60,111 nucleotides of DNA from NCBI GenBank assembly GCA_026990385.1, contig JALXDL010000065.1, positions 1-60,111 of the forward strand. The letters are read 5' to 3'. The stretch comes from DRKI01 sp011051875. GTDB lineage: Bacteria > Desulfobacterota > Desulfobulbia > Desulfobulbales > Desulfobulbaceae. The notes under the pieces were generated by a model, which was not told where the DNA came from, made no database searches, and was given only the letters and a program-made list of their open reading frames with translations. This document shows positions 1 to 8,545 of this stretch, one piece after another (the stretch's first letter is position 1; each line of letters starts with the position of its first letter). Position numbers and translations under genes: made by a program.

Positions 1-1307
1 GGCCCGGACAGAGAGGGGTCGCCGCCGTCCTGGTCAGAACCCTGCGGGCCAGGGGAATGGCGGTCCGGGCAGGGGCCTACCAGGGCACTGAACTCTACCG
101 GCTGCGCGCAGACCTCTCCCCTGTCCCGCTCTACCTGGCAGTGCGTAACAATCTCCTGCTGATCGCTCCGGCCATTGCCCCGGTGCGCCGCTGCCTGGAC
201 CTGGTCCTGGCCCGGCTGGTCCGTCCGGGCACGGGCATGGGAACCAACAGGATCTACAGGCGCCTGAAAAGACGGGCCCGCGGACTGGACGATTTTTTTC
301 TCTACCTGGATGTGGCCGCGGTCAAGTCGGCACTTGCGGCCCGCGGCAGCGCACTGCCGGCGGAAAAACCCCGTGACACCGCCGCCCTGCCCCCCGCTGC
401 CAAGGGCGTGCGGACGGCAGTTTTCTTCCATCAGCCATTTAATGATGTACACCAGTTCACCTCCATAGTAGAATTCGTGTCCGGACACCTGACGCCCTTC
501 CAGGCGACGATCTACAGCCGGCCGCCGATGGAGAACCGCAGGATCGTCAACATGCCCGCCAACCTGCTGGTCTACTTCTGGACCAACTGGCTCGACCTGC
601 CCGGCTGGTGGCATTCGACACTGCGGCGGAGCCGGGGACGGGAGCGGGAAACAGCGCGCCGGTTTGCCGCCTGGGTGGAACGGATCACCGGCAGGGACAT
701 GGACAGCGCCCTGGCCATGTTCGGCCAGGAGTTCGGATTCAACGTGGTGGAGATCATCACCTCGGGCTTCTTCCCGGTACCCAGGATCTGCCTCTGCGTG
801 GAGATGGCCGAGCCAGCGGCCATCAGGTCGGTCATCGAGAAACTGCTCAGGGACGTGCCTGTCCGGCAGGAGATGATCCGTGGTGTGCCGGTGGTGTCGG
901 TCATGATGGCCGGTGGGCTCATGCAGCCCTCCTACGCCCTGCTCGACCGCTACCTGGTCATCTCCGACGGCAGGGACCAGATCGAGGCCATCCTGCAGCC
1001 GTCGGGCGCCATGCTGCTCGATGATCCCGATTTCAGGAAGGTGGATATGGGGCTGCTGCAGGTCAACAACATGGTCGCCTTTGCCCGGACCGCCGAACTG
1101 ATCGACGGCATGGAGGAGCTGTCCTCCTGGCTGGGTACCATTGTCGCCATCAGGGACGAGGGATCGGCCGCCGGCAGCAAGGTGCTCATTGATGAGGTCG
1201 TCCTGCCCCTGCTGGAGAGCATGCGGATGTTCAGGGCCGTGGGTGTCCGCAGTTACACGGCTCCGGGCGAGCTGGTCCTGCGGTCTGCAGTGCTGGTGGA
1301 GCAGTGA
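1..1307 (+). CDS. Unknown protein, 5' end outside the window
   Basis: The reading frame is open from base 3 to a TGA at 1305-1307, so the gene starts upstream; an internal ATG at 57 is possible but the frame before it is also coding-like. About 434 residues are visible. I see no signal peptide in the visible part, no clear enzymatic motif, and alternating hydrophobic stretches of the kind seen in large periplasmic or surface proteins of the DUF3352 type (for example the strand-like stretch around LAVRNNLLLIAP near codon 45, and a C-terminal stretch ending in LRSAVLVEQ). That family resemblance is weak and I do not assign a function. It lies 111 bases upstream of another unknown gene on the same strand. 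Base composition matches its neighbours. Confidence 0.6.
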   Translation, partial: PGQRGVAAVLVRTLRARGMAVRAGAYQGTELYRLRADLSPVPLYLAVRNNLLLIAPAIAPVRRCLDLVLARLVRPGTGMGTNRIYRRLKRRARGLDDFFLYLDVAAVKSALAARGSALPAEKPRDTAALPPAAKGVRTAVFFHQPFNDVHQFTSIVEFVSGHLTPFQATIYSRPPMENRRIVNMPANLLVYFWTNWLDLPGWWHSTLRRSRGRERETARRFAAWVERITGRDMDSALAMFGQEFGFNVVEIITSGFFPVPRICLCVEMAEPAAIRSVIEKLLRDVPVRQEMIRGVPVVSVMMAGGLMQPSYALLDRYLVISDGRDQIEAILQPSGAMLLDDPDFRKVDMGLLQVNNMVAFARTAELIDGMEELSSWLGTIVAIRDEGSAAGSKVLIDEVVLPLLESMRMFRAVGVRSYTAPGELVLRSAVLVEQ

Positions 1308-1418
1308 TGGCGCATGGTGAGCGAACCGGTCTGCCGTACTCCCGCGATGATGGCCGGAACACCGTGAACCGGTCGGCAGGGGGCCGACCCCCGGATGCGG
1401 GAAAACCTCGAGGAACCT

Positions 1419-1799
1419 ATGGAGAAACTGATTGCCGAGTTGAAGGAGATCGTCGACTTCAAGGAGACCACCGATGTGGGGGATATCGTCCTCATCGTGG
1501 CCAAGGAGCCGCAGATCCTGGTTTATGCTCTGGTCACCAGCATAGAGCGTGACACCACCCGCCGGGACGAGTGGTGGCACGTGGGGATGCAGCTGCTCAC
1601 CGTGCCGGTCCAGCCGGTGACCTGGACCCTGCGCATGGCCCAGTTCACCGGCCAGGAGATCTTCACCATGGGGGGGGAACAGCGGTTTGTCAAGGCGGTG
1701 CGATTTCCCGTCGGTCCCGGCAGGTTCGCGCCCCCGGGTGATGAACCGGGAAGAACAAGACCCCCTGCCGGCAAGGGGAGGTTGCGGATCGTGAAATGA
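1419..1799 (+). CDS. Conserved-looking small hypothetical protein
   Basis: This encodes 126 residues with no signal peptide or membrane segment. I prefer ATG 1419, preceded by AGGA four bases upstream, over ATG 1395. The first 95 residues look like a compact alpha/beta domain (MEKLIAELKEIVDF, then hydrophobic strands IVLIVAKEPQ and ILVYALVTSI), followed by a proline, glycine and arginine-rich tail that is probably disordered. The stop overlaps the start of the HPr gene as ATGA, so the two are very likely cotranscribed and translationally coupled. I do not recognise the family. The link to the PTS genes is only positional. Confidence 0.6.
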   Translation: MEKLIAELKEIVDFKETTDVGDIVLIVAKEPQILVYALVTSIERDTTRRDEWWHVGMQLLTVPVQPVTWTLRMAQFTGQEIFTMGGEQRFVKAVRFPVGPGRFAPPGDEPGRTRPPAGKGRLRIVK

Positions 1800-2065
1800 A
1801 GTGGCAGCAGCGGACGATTACGGTCCACAACCGTTGTGGCGTCCATGGCCGTGTCGCCGCCAGGCTGGCGGAACTGGCCCGGGAACGCGATATCTCGCTG
1901 CAGATCGTCTGCGGTTCCGGGCCCGTTGATTGCGCCTCGATCCTGGAGGTGCTGAGCATGGCTCTTGTCTGCGGCAGCGAGGTGACGGTCAGGGCCCGGG
2001 GCAGCGGGGCGCAGGCTGCGCTGGACGCTGTCGAGGAATTGTTGACCCGGCAGGATGATCCGTAA
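1796..2065 (+). CDS. ptsH: HPr-like phosphocarrier protein
   Basis: HPr carries a phosphoryl group from enzyme I on a histidine. The 89-residue length is normal. The active-site loop reads CGVHGRVAARL, so the histidine (His17) and the arginine two residues later (Arg19) are present, but the usual HARPA becomes HGRVA. A serine followed by ILEVLSMAL (Ser48) sits where the regulatory serine region lies. The start overlaps the previous stop as ATGA, and the enzyme I gene begins inside this gene's 3' end, so all three form one operon. No sugar-specific EII component is seen in the window, which suggests a regulatory rather than a sugar-uptake PTS. Confidence 0.88.
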   Translation: MKWQQRTITVHNRCGVHGRVAARLAELARERDISLQIVCGSGPVDCASILEVLSMALVCGSEVTVRARGSGAQAALDAVEELLTRQDDP

Positions 2066-3866
2066 GATGGGCGGCTTTGGCGACAGAATGAAGAACGGGT
2101 CCGAGCCGAGGACCCTGTACGGCATCGCCGCCTCGCCCGGTATCGTGGTGGGGCGGATTCTGGTGCTCAAGCGCCGTACGCGCAGGGCCGGCCGTTACCA
2201 CCTGCCACCGGAGCTGGTGGAGCAGGAGGTGGAACGGTTCCGCCGGGCCGCGGCACAGGCAGAACGGGAACTGGTGGAGCTCCGCAGGGCCCTGGTCCGT
2301 GACATCCCGGATTCCCTTTCCATCATCGACTCCCATATCCTGATGGTCAAGGACCGGATGATCCTGGACCGCAGCGTGGAGATCATCCGCCGGGAGCAGG
2401 TCAATGCGGAGTGGGCCCTGGCCAGGGCCCTGCAGCGGATAAAGAAACAGTTCGGCCGCATCGACGATCCCTATATCAAGGATCGCTACGAGGATGTCAA
2501 GTATGTGGCCGACCGGGTCTTCGGCCTGCTGGCCGGCAGGGAAACCGATCCCCTGGCCGACGTGGACGAGGGTGTCATCGTGGTGGCCCACGACTTTTCT
2601 CCCGAGGACACCCTCCGCATGAGTTCGGAAAAGGTGCTCGGCTTTCTCACCGAGAAGGGCGGCCTCACCTCGCACACCGCCATCGTGGCCCGTTCGCTTT
2701 CCATACCCGCCGTGGTCGGACTCGAGCAGGTAACCCAGCTCTGCGCCACCGGTGACACCCTGATCCTGGACGGCTTTTCCGGCCGCGTCTATCTCAACCC
2801 GACCCCGGACCAGGTCAAGCAGTACCGGGAGTATGCCCGGCAGCACCGGGCCTTTTCCGACGAGATGGCCTTCTATATCCATCTCTCCTCCGAAACCCTG
2901 GACGGGATGACGGTGCGGCTGGCAGCCAATATCGAGATGCCGGACGAACTGCAGTCGGTGCTGCGGTACGGGGCAGAGGGAATCGGCCTGTTCAGAAGTG
3001 AATTCGATTATTTCCACCGTGAGCAGACCCCGGACGAGGAGATGCTCTATGCCACCTACCGCGAGCTGGTCAGCGTCCTTGCCCCCATGCCGGTGACCAT
3101 CCGGACCCTGGACGTGGGGGGCGACAAGTTCGTGGACAAACTTCCCTCGGCCATGGTCTGTCCCGGCCAGGAGCGCAACCCGGCCCTGGGCCTGCGCTCC
3201 ATCCGTTTTTCCCTGCGCGAGCCTTCCCTGCTCAAGACCCAGTTCCGGGCCATGCTCCGGGCCTCGGCCCATGGCCGGTTGCGGATCCTGCTGCCGCTCA
3301 TCACCTCGCTCTCCGAGTTGCAGCGGATCCGTTCCATGCTCTCGCGGGTGATGGATGAGCTGGAACAGCGCAGGATCGCTTTTGACAGGAACGTGGAGGT
3401 CGGTATCATGATCGAGGTGCCCAGCGCCGTGATCATGGCCGATGTCCTGGCCGGGGAGGTGGATTTTTTCAGTATCGGCACCAATGACCTGATCCAGTAT
3501 TCCCTGGCCATCGACCGCAGCAACCAGTACGTGGCCCATATGTACGAGCCCTTTCACCCGGCCGTGCTGCGCATGATCCGCCAGACCGTGGAGGCCGGCC
3601 ATGCCCGGGGGATCGAGGTCTCCATCTGCGGCGAGATGGCCGGTGACATGATCTCCACCCCGGTCCTGCTCGGCCTGGGAGTGGACGAGCTCTCCATGCG
3701 TCCTTCGGCCATTCCCTATGCCAAGCGGCTGCTGCGGCGCTCCACCTCCAGGCAGCTGGCCGCGCTGGCCCGGGACGTTCTCGGCTGCCGTGATGGCGGC
3801 GAGGTCAGGAACCTGCTCACCGGCTATCTGCCCCGCCACTATCCCGAGGAGTTCGGCAGCCTGTGA
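2055..3866 (+). CDS. ptsI: PTS enzyme I (phosphoenolpyruvate-protein phosphotransferase)
   Basis: Enzyme I autophosphorylates from PEP and passes the phosphate to HPr in the cytoplasm. The 603-residue protein has the full family architecture: N-terminal helical HPr-binding region, phosphohistidine swivel domain with GGLTSHTAIVARS (His207) and a C-terminal PEP-binding TIM barrel with FRSEFDYF, GIMIEVPSA, FFSIGTNDLIQY and the catalytic SICGEMAGD (Cys525). The first dozen residues are not conserved-looking; ATG 2067 is an alternative to ATG 2055, and both lie at the end of the HPr gene. The 3' end overlaps thiL as GTGA. All catalytic residues I can check are present, so this should be an active enzyme. 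Confidence 0.97.
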   Translation: MIRKMGGFGDRMKNGSEPRTLYGIAASPGIVVGRILVLKRRTRRAGRYHLPPELVEQEVERFRRAAAQAERELVELRRALVRDIPDSLSIIDSHILMVKDRMILDRSVEIIRREQVNAEWALARALQRIKKQFGRIDDPYIKDRYEDVKYVADRVFGLLAGRETDPLADVDEGVIVVAHDFSPEDTLRMSSEKVLGFLTEKGGLTSHTAIVARSLSIPAVVGLEQVTQLCATGDTLILDGFSGRVYLNPTPDQVKQYREYARQHRAFSDEMAFYIHLSSETLDGMTVRLAANIEMPDELQSVLRYGAEGIGLFRSEFDYFHREQTPDEEMLYATYRELVSVLAPMPVTIRTLDVGGDKFVDKLPSAMVCPGQERNPALGLRSIRFSLREPSLLKTQFRAMLRASAHGRLRILLPLITSLSELQRIRSMLSRVMDELEQRRIAFDRNVEVGIMIEVPSAVIMADVLAGEVDFFSIGTNDLIQYSLAIDRSNQYVAHMYEPFHPAVLRMIRQTVEAGHARGIEVSICGEMAGDMISTPVLLGLGVDELSMRPSAIPYAKRLLRRSTSRQLAALARDVLGCRDGGEVRNLLTGYLPRHYPEEFGSL

Positions 3867-4873
3867 AGGAGCGGGAGCTGATTGAGATGATCGCTGCCGC
3901 TGCCGGCCACGGCAGCGGTATCCTGCGGACCATCGGCGATGACTGTGCGGTGGTCGAGAAAGGCGATGGCCGGGTCTGGCTGCTGACCATGGATACCCTG
4001 GTCGAGGCGGTTCATTTCAACCCTGACTGGCACCCGCCGGAGCTGCTGGGACGCAAAACGGTCTCGGTCAATGTCAGTGACGTGGCGGCCATGGGCGGCG
4101 AACCGCGTTTTCTCCTGCTCTCCCTGGCCCTGCCGCCGGAGGCCGGCGGAGACTGGGTTTCCGGGTTCGTGGCCGGTTTTACCGGGGCCTGCCGCGAGTA
4201 TGGCTGCCTGCTGGTTGGCGGTGATACGGTGGCGAGCCCGGCCGGGATCACGCTCAGTGTCACCGCCATCGGCGAGACCGCGGCCGACCGGGTCCTCTAC
4301 CGCAGCGGCGCCCGGCCCGGGGATACGGTTTGGGTTAGCGGGCCGCTGGGGCTGGCCGCAGCCGGACTGGACCTGTTCCGGGCCGGGCTGGCCGGTAAAG
4401 AGGAGATCCTGCGGCCGCTGCTGGACGCCCATCTCGATCCACGCGCCAGGGTCGGGCTCGGCCGCAGACTGGCGGCAAGCGGCCTGGTGCATGCCATGAT
4501 GGATCTCTCCGACGGCCTGGCCACCGACCTGGCCCACATCTGCAGCCAGGCCGCGGTGGGGGCCAGGGTCCGGGCCGATCGGCTGCCGCTGCATCCGGGC
4601 CTGGCACGGGCCGCCGAGCTCCTGGGAAGGGGTCCTGTGCACTGGATGGTCTCCGGCGGCGAGGATTTCGAGCTTCTCTTCACCACTGCTGCCGACGACG
4701 CGGCAGCGGTGGAGGAACTGGCCGGCGCATCGGGCCACCGGGTGTATGCCGTGGGGAGGATCGTCGAGGAGGAAGGCGTTGTCCTGGTGAGCCCCGGTCC
4801 GGGCGGACAAAAAGAGGAACAGGACATCTCCTTCCGGGGGTACGAGCATTTCAGCGCCAGGGGCAAGGACTAG
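3863..4873 (+). CDS. thiL: Thiamine-monophosphate kinase
   Basis: ThiL phosphorylates thiamine monophosphate to the active cofactor thiamine diphosphate using ATP. The protein is 336 residues, the normal size. The family landmarks are an N-terminal IGDDCAVV (Asp26, Asp27), the segment TMDTLVEAVHF, NVSDVAAMGG, the strand-loop LVGGDT, and GGEDFELLF near residue 270, which together form the nucleotide and Mg-binding sites. GTG 3863 overlaps the ptsI stop as GTGA, so it is translated in the same operon. No other thiamine gene is in the window, so this looks like a scattered housekeeping gene carried in the PTS operon. Confidence 0.95.
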   Translation: MKERELIEMIAAAAGHGSGILRTIGDDCAVVEKGDGRVWLLTMDTLVEAVHFNPDWHPPELLGRKTVSVNVSDVAAMGGEPRFLLLSLALPPEAGGDWVSGFVAGFTGACREYGCLLVGGDTVASPAGITLSVTAIGETAADRVLYRSGARPGDTVWVSGPLGLAAAGLDLFRAGLAGKEEILRPLLDAHLDPRARVGLGRRLAASGLVHAMMDLSDGLATDLAHICSQAAVGARVRADRLPLHPGLARAAELLGRGPVHWMVSGGEDFELLFTTAADDAAAVEELAGASGHRVYAVGRIVEEEGVVLVSPGPGGQKEEQDISFRGYEHFSARGKD

Positions 4874-4877
4874 GAAG

Positions 4878-7424
4878 ATGTTGCTCAACACGCTGTTCAG
4901 ACACTGGTCCTACCGGTTGTTCTCGCCGGGCACCATGTTGCGGCAGACCTACGAGGCCTTCAAGCGGCTCCTGGTCTTCGACGCCCGGTGTCATGACCTG
5001 ATGGCCGAGTTCGAGGTCCTCTACCATGACGGCAGGAGGGAGGATTTCGCGGCCATCCGCAAGCGCTACGACCGGTTCGCCCGGGCTGTCTCCGGGATGA
5101 TCGATTCCCTGGAGAAACTCAGTCCCACCGAGGCCGGGCCGCTGCGCGAGTATTTCAACAAGTTCGACTTCTATGTCCGCTTTCTCCTCGCACCGCCGGA
5201 GCAGTTCCTGATTCCGCCCTTTGTCGTGGATCTCGCCGAGTTTCCGGATGCCGGCCTGGCCGGCAACAAGGCCCACAACCTGGCCCGGCTGCGTCACGAA
5301 CTGGACGCGCCCGTGCCGGCCGGTTTCTCTATCACCACCACCGCCTTTTTCGCGCTGATCGAGGAGAACGGTCTGCGCGGGCCCATCGACAAGCTGCTGG
5401 CAGCCATCGACATCGAGCAGCCCCGTTCCCTGGCCCGGATCTCTGAACAGCTTGTCGGCCTGGTCCGGGGCGCGGCCATTCCCGAACGGATCCGCGAACA
5501 GATCCTGGCCGCCTATACCCGGATGGAAGCGCAGTGCGGCGGCCCGGTCCGGGCCGCGGTCCGCTCGTCGGCCATCAGCGAGGATTCTGAGCACTCCTTT
5601 GCCGGCCAGTACCACACGGTCCTGGGCGCGGATAAAAAAAATATCCTGGACAGTTACCTCGAGGTGGCGGCCTCAAAGTACACGCCCGAGGCCCTGCTTT
5701 ACCGGATCACCCTGGGACTTGCCGACGAGGAGGCCCCCATCGCCGTGCTCGTGCTGGCCATGGTGGACGCGGCGGCAAGCGGCATTATCTATACCAGCGA
5801 GCCGGTGGCCGGCCAGGAGCGGCTGGTCATCCACTGCATTCGCGGCCTGGGCGAATCCCTGGTCGGCGGTGCGGCCAGCCCGGATATCTTTTTCCTGGAC
5901 CGGCAGCGGCTCACCGTGACCGAACGGCGGCCGGGACGGCGGCGGGAACTGCCGGTCCCCGGGCAGGGGCCCGATGGGCAGGAGCTGACGCCGGCAGGGC
6001 AGGCACCTCTTGCCATCACCGATAGCCAGGCCGGGGAACTCGCCTCATGGGGGATGCGGATCGAGGCCCTGTTCCACGGCCCCCAGGACATCGAGTGGGC
6101 CATTGACCGGCAGGGGGACCTCTATCTTCTTCAGGCACGTCCCCTGCGGCGGGAGGAGGTGACGGAGCAGGAGACCGTGACACCGGTCTCCACACCCGAA
6201 CCCCTGCTCAGCACGGGCAGCCGGGCAGCCGGCGGGGTTGCCTGCGGCCGGGTCTTCCTCCTCCAGGACAGGGACCTGCGCGAGATCCCGGAAGGTTCGG
6301 TCCTGGTGACCCGGAACACGCCTCCCTCCCTGGTGCGGGTCATGACCCGCCTTGCCGCCGTGGTGGCGGACCGGGGTTCGTCGGCAGGCCATTTCGCCAC
6401 CGTGTGCCGTGAGTTCGGCGTGCCGCTCATCGTGGATGCGGGCAACGCCACCCGGGTCCTGCGTCATGGTGAGCTGGTCACGGTGGACGCGGGCCGGGCA
6501 GCGGTCTACCGGGGCCGGGTCGAGGGGTTGCTGAAGGAGCGGTCCCTGCCGGAGACGGGCAAGGAGCTGCCCTATTTCAGGAAGCTGGGCGCGATCCTCA
6601 GTTTTATTACCCCCTTGAATCTTCTTGATCCCAAGTCGCCGGAATTTCGTCCCGTTTCCTGCCGATCCCTGCACGATATCGTCCGCTACGTCCATGAGCG
6701 GGCGGTGCAGGCCATGTTTGCCCTCGGTGATCGTTCCCATGGCGGCTCTTCCCGCCGCCTGCAGACGGATCTGCCCCTGGAGGTCTATCTTCTCGACGTG
6801 GGAGGCGGCATCCGCAACCATGGTGGTGAGGGACCGGTCACCCTCGAGCAGGTCTGCTCAGTGCCCTTTCTCGCCCTTTGGCGCGGTCTCAGCCATCCGG
6901 GCGTGGACTGGCAGAGTCATGCCCATTTCGACTGGAAGAGTTTTGACGAGATGGCCCTGGCCGGAGGGGTCGCCACCCGCAAGGCCGGCGATTACGCCTC
7001 CTATGCCGTTATCGGCAGTGATTACCTGAATCTGAACATGCGGTTCGGCTACCACTTTACCCTGGTCGATGCCCTCTGCGGCGACGAGGCCAGGGCCAAT
7101 TACTGCCAGTTCCGCTTTGCCGGCGGCGGCGGTGATTACACGGGGCGCTCGCGCCGGATCGATTTTCTTCGTTTCATTCTTGTCCGGCTGGGGTTTGAGG
7201 TCGATGTCCGGGCCGATCTTCTCGATGCCCGGGTAGCGGCCCTCGAGTGCAGCGAGCTCTGCCGGATACTCGACATGCTGGGCCGCCTGCTCGGGACCAC
7301 CAAGCTGATGGACATGGTGCTCCGGGAAGGGGTGGATATCCGGGCCTGCGTGGAGGAGTTCTTCGCCGGCCGCTACACCTTCTCCTCGCTGACCACCGGC
7401 CAGGACGGCGGGGAAGGGGAGTAA
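4878..7424 (+). CDS. PEP-synthase-like dikinase lacking the PEP/pyruvate domain
   Basis: An 848-residue protein with a helical N-terminal region (about 1-110), a PPDK-type ATP-grasp domain (about 125-400) and a phosphohistidine swivel domain (about 430-530). ATP-domain signs are GNKAHNLARL, RAAVRSSAISEDS followed by SFAGQYHTVLG, and PQDIEWAIDRQGDLYLLQARPL. The swivel motif is SSAGHFATVCREFGVP, with the transfer histidine at His505. True PEP synthase then carries a PEP-binding barrel; here residues about 545-848 show none of its motifs (no CGE, no GTND). The replacement region has NHGGEGP and FRFAGGGGDYTGRS. It probably moves phosphate from ATP through His505 to an unknown acceptor, as rifampicin phosphotransferase does with a different domain. 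It lies four bases after thiL. Confidence 0.85.
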   Translation: MLLNTLFRHWSYRLFSPGTMLRQTYEAFKRLLVFDARCHDLMAEFEVLYHDGRREDFAAIRKRYDRFARAVSGMIDSLEKLSPTEAGPLREYFNKFDFYVRFLLAPPEQFLIPPFVVDLAEFPDAGLAGNKAHNLARLRHELDAPVPAGFSITTTAFFALIEENGLRGPIDKLLAAIDIEQPRSLARISEQLVGLVRGAAIPERIREQILAAYTRMEAQCGGPVRAAVRSSAISEDSEHSFAGQYHTVLGADKKNILDSYLEVAASKYTPEALLYRITLGLADEEAPIAVLVLAMVDAAASGIIYTSEPVAGQERLVIHCIRGLGESLVGGAASPDIFFLDRQRLTVTERRPGRRRELPVPGQGPDGQELTPAGQAPLAITDSQAGELASWGMRIEALFHGPQDIEWAIDRQGDLYLLQARPLRREEVTEQETVTPVSTPEPLLSTGSRAAGGVACGRVFLLQDRDLREIPEGSVLVTRNTPPSLVRVMTRLAAVVADRGSSAGHFATVCREFGVPLIVDAGNATRVLRHGELVTVDAGRAAVYRGRVEGLLKERSLPETGKELPYFRKLGAILSFITPLNLLDPKSPEFRPVSCRSLHDIVRYVHERAVQAMFALGDRSHGGSSRRLQTDLPLEVYLLDVGGGIRNHGGEGPVTLEQVCSVPFLALWRGLSHPGVDWQSHAHFDWKSFDEMALAGGVATRKAGDYASYAVIGSDYLNLNMRFGYHFTLVDALCGDEARANYCQFRFAGGGGDYTGRSRRIDFLRFILVRLGFEVDVRADLLDARVAALECSELCRILDMLGRLLGTTKLMDMVLREGVDIRACVEEFFAGRYTFSSLTTGQDGGEGE

Positions 7425-7495
7425 TACCTGACTGGCAGGATGGACCGGGCCCCGGCAGGGTCCTGTGGGCAACATAAACCCGGGAGCGGAACCCC

Positions 7496-8545
7496 ATGTA
7501 TCAACTGACCTGGATCACCGATCAACTGGCCGTGGGCTATGCGCCCATGTCCTATGCCGAGCTGGATTCCATCAGGGAACAGGGAATCACGGCCATTGTC
7601 AACCTGTGCGGCGAGTACTGCGACCTCCACGAGATCGAGGAGAAATCCGGCTTCGAGGTCTACTTTCTTCCCATTCCCGACGAGTGTGCCCCGGACATGG
7701 AATCCATGGAAAAGGCCCTGGAATGGCTGGACGAGGCCATCTACCTCAACAAGAAGGTCCTGGTCCACTGCCGGCACGGCCACGGCCGGACCGGGACCTT
7801 TGTCTCGGCCTATCTCCTGCGCCGGGGCCTGGGGCTCAAACTGGCCGAGAAGACCCTGAAGGGGACACGGGCCGGTCCCACCAATTACAGCCAGTGGAAA
7901 CTGTTGCGCAAGTATGGCAAGAAGGAGGGGAGGCTGACCCTGGCCGAGCCGAAGATCGTCAACCGGCCCACCGTTGACCTCTCTCCCTGGACCAGGGAGT
8001 ATGCCTCGCTGGTCCGGGAGGTGGATCACCGGCTCCGGGAGGCCGGGTGCGAGCCGGAATGCGGCCGTGGTTCGGACCGCTGCTGCCGGGAGCCCTTTGA
8101 CCTCGGCCTGATCGAGAGCATCTGTCTCTCCCAGGCCATGAACCGGCGGCTGACACGGGTCCAGCGGCACGAGACCATCGAGCGTGGCATTGCCCTGGCC
8201 CGGGCCATCCAGGACCTGCAGGCAAAAGGTACGGCCGGGGAGCAGGAAGATCTTGCCCGCCGCTACCGGGAGGCCGGACTGGTCTGCCCCCTGCTCGTGG
8301 AGGGCCGCTGCCTCCTGTATGACGAGCGGCCCATCCGCTGCCGCTGCTGGTCGGTAGACGGGGAGGTGGTGCGTATCGATGACATCCGGTCAGCCCTTGC
8401 CGCCCTGTCGCGGAACGTGTATCTTGCACTCACCGGCTCGTTTCCGCCCAGGGATGAGCTTCGGTTCACCATCGCTGACACGGTGTCCGGGAAATTCGTC
8501 CAGTTGTACTTTCAGGCCATGTTGCGGGAGGAAAGAAAAGATTAA
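7496..8545 (+). CDS. Dual-specificity phosphatase fused to a YkgJ-type cysteine cluster domain
   Basis: The N-terminal 150 residues are a small dual-specificity or tyrosine phosphatase domain with the signature HCRHGHGRTG (nucleophile Cys92, Arg98) and an upstream PDECAPD loop that could provide the general acid. The C-terminal part (about 180-290) has clustered cysteines, CEPEC then RCC, followed by CPLLVEGRCLLYDERPIRCRCW, the pattern of YkgJ-type proteins thought to bind zinc or an iron-sulfur cluster. This fusion is unusual. The gene starts 71 bases after the dikinase-like gene, and a separate YkgJ protein follows two genes later. I infer a phospho-regulatory role; the substrate is unknown. 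Confidence 0.88.
   Translation: MYQLTWITDQLAVGYAPMSYAELDSIREQGITAIVNLCGEYCDLHEIEEKSGFEVYFLPIPDECAPDMESMEKALEWLDEAIYLNKKVLVHCRHGHGRTGTFVSAYLLRRGLGLKLAEKTLKGTRAGPTNYSQWKLLRKYGKKEGRLTLAEPKIVNRPTVDLSPWTREYASLVREVDHRLREAGCEPECGRGSDRCCREPFDLGLIESICLSQAMNRRLTRVQRHETIERGIALARAIQDLQAKGTAGEQEDLARRYREAGLVCPLLVEGRCLLYDERPIRCRCWSVDGEVVRIDDIRSALAALSRNVYLALTGSFPPRDELRFTIADTVSGKFVQLYFQAMLREERKD

Noticed and set aside
1989..3839. A 616-residue minus-strand frame opposite enzyme I
   Set aside because: It is fully antisense to the well-supported ptsI, has no motif or ribosome binding site, and mirrors GC-rich codon use.
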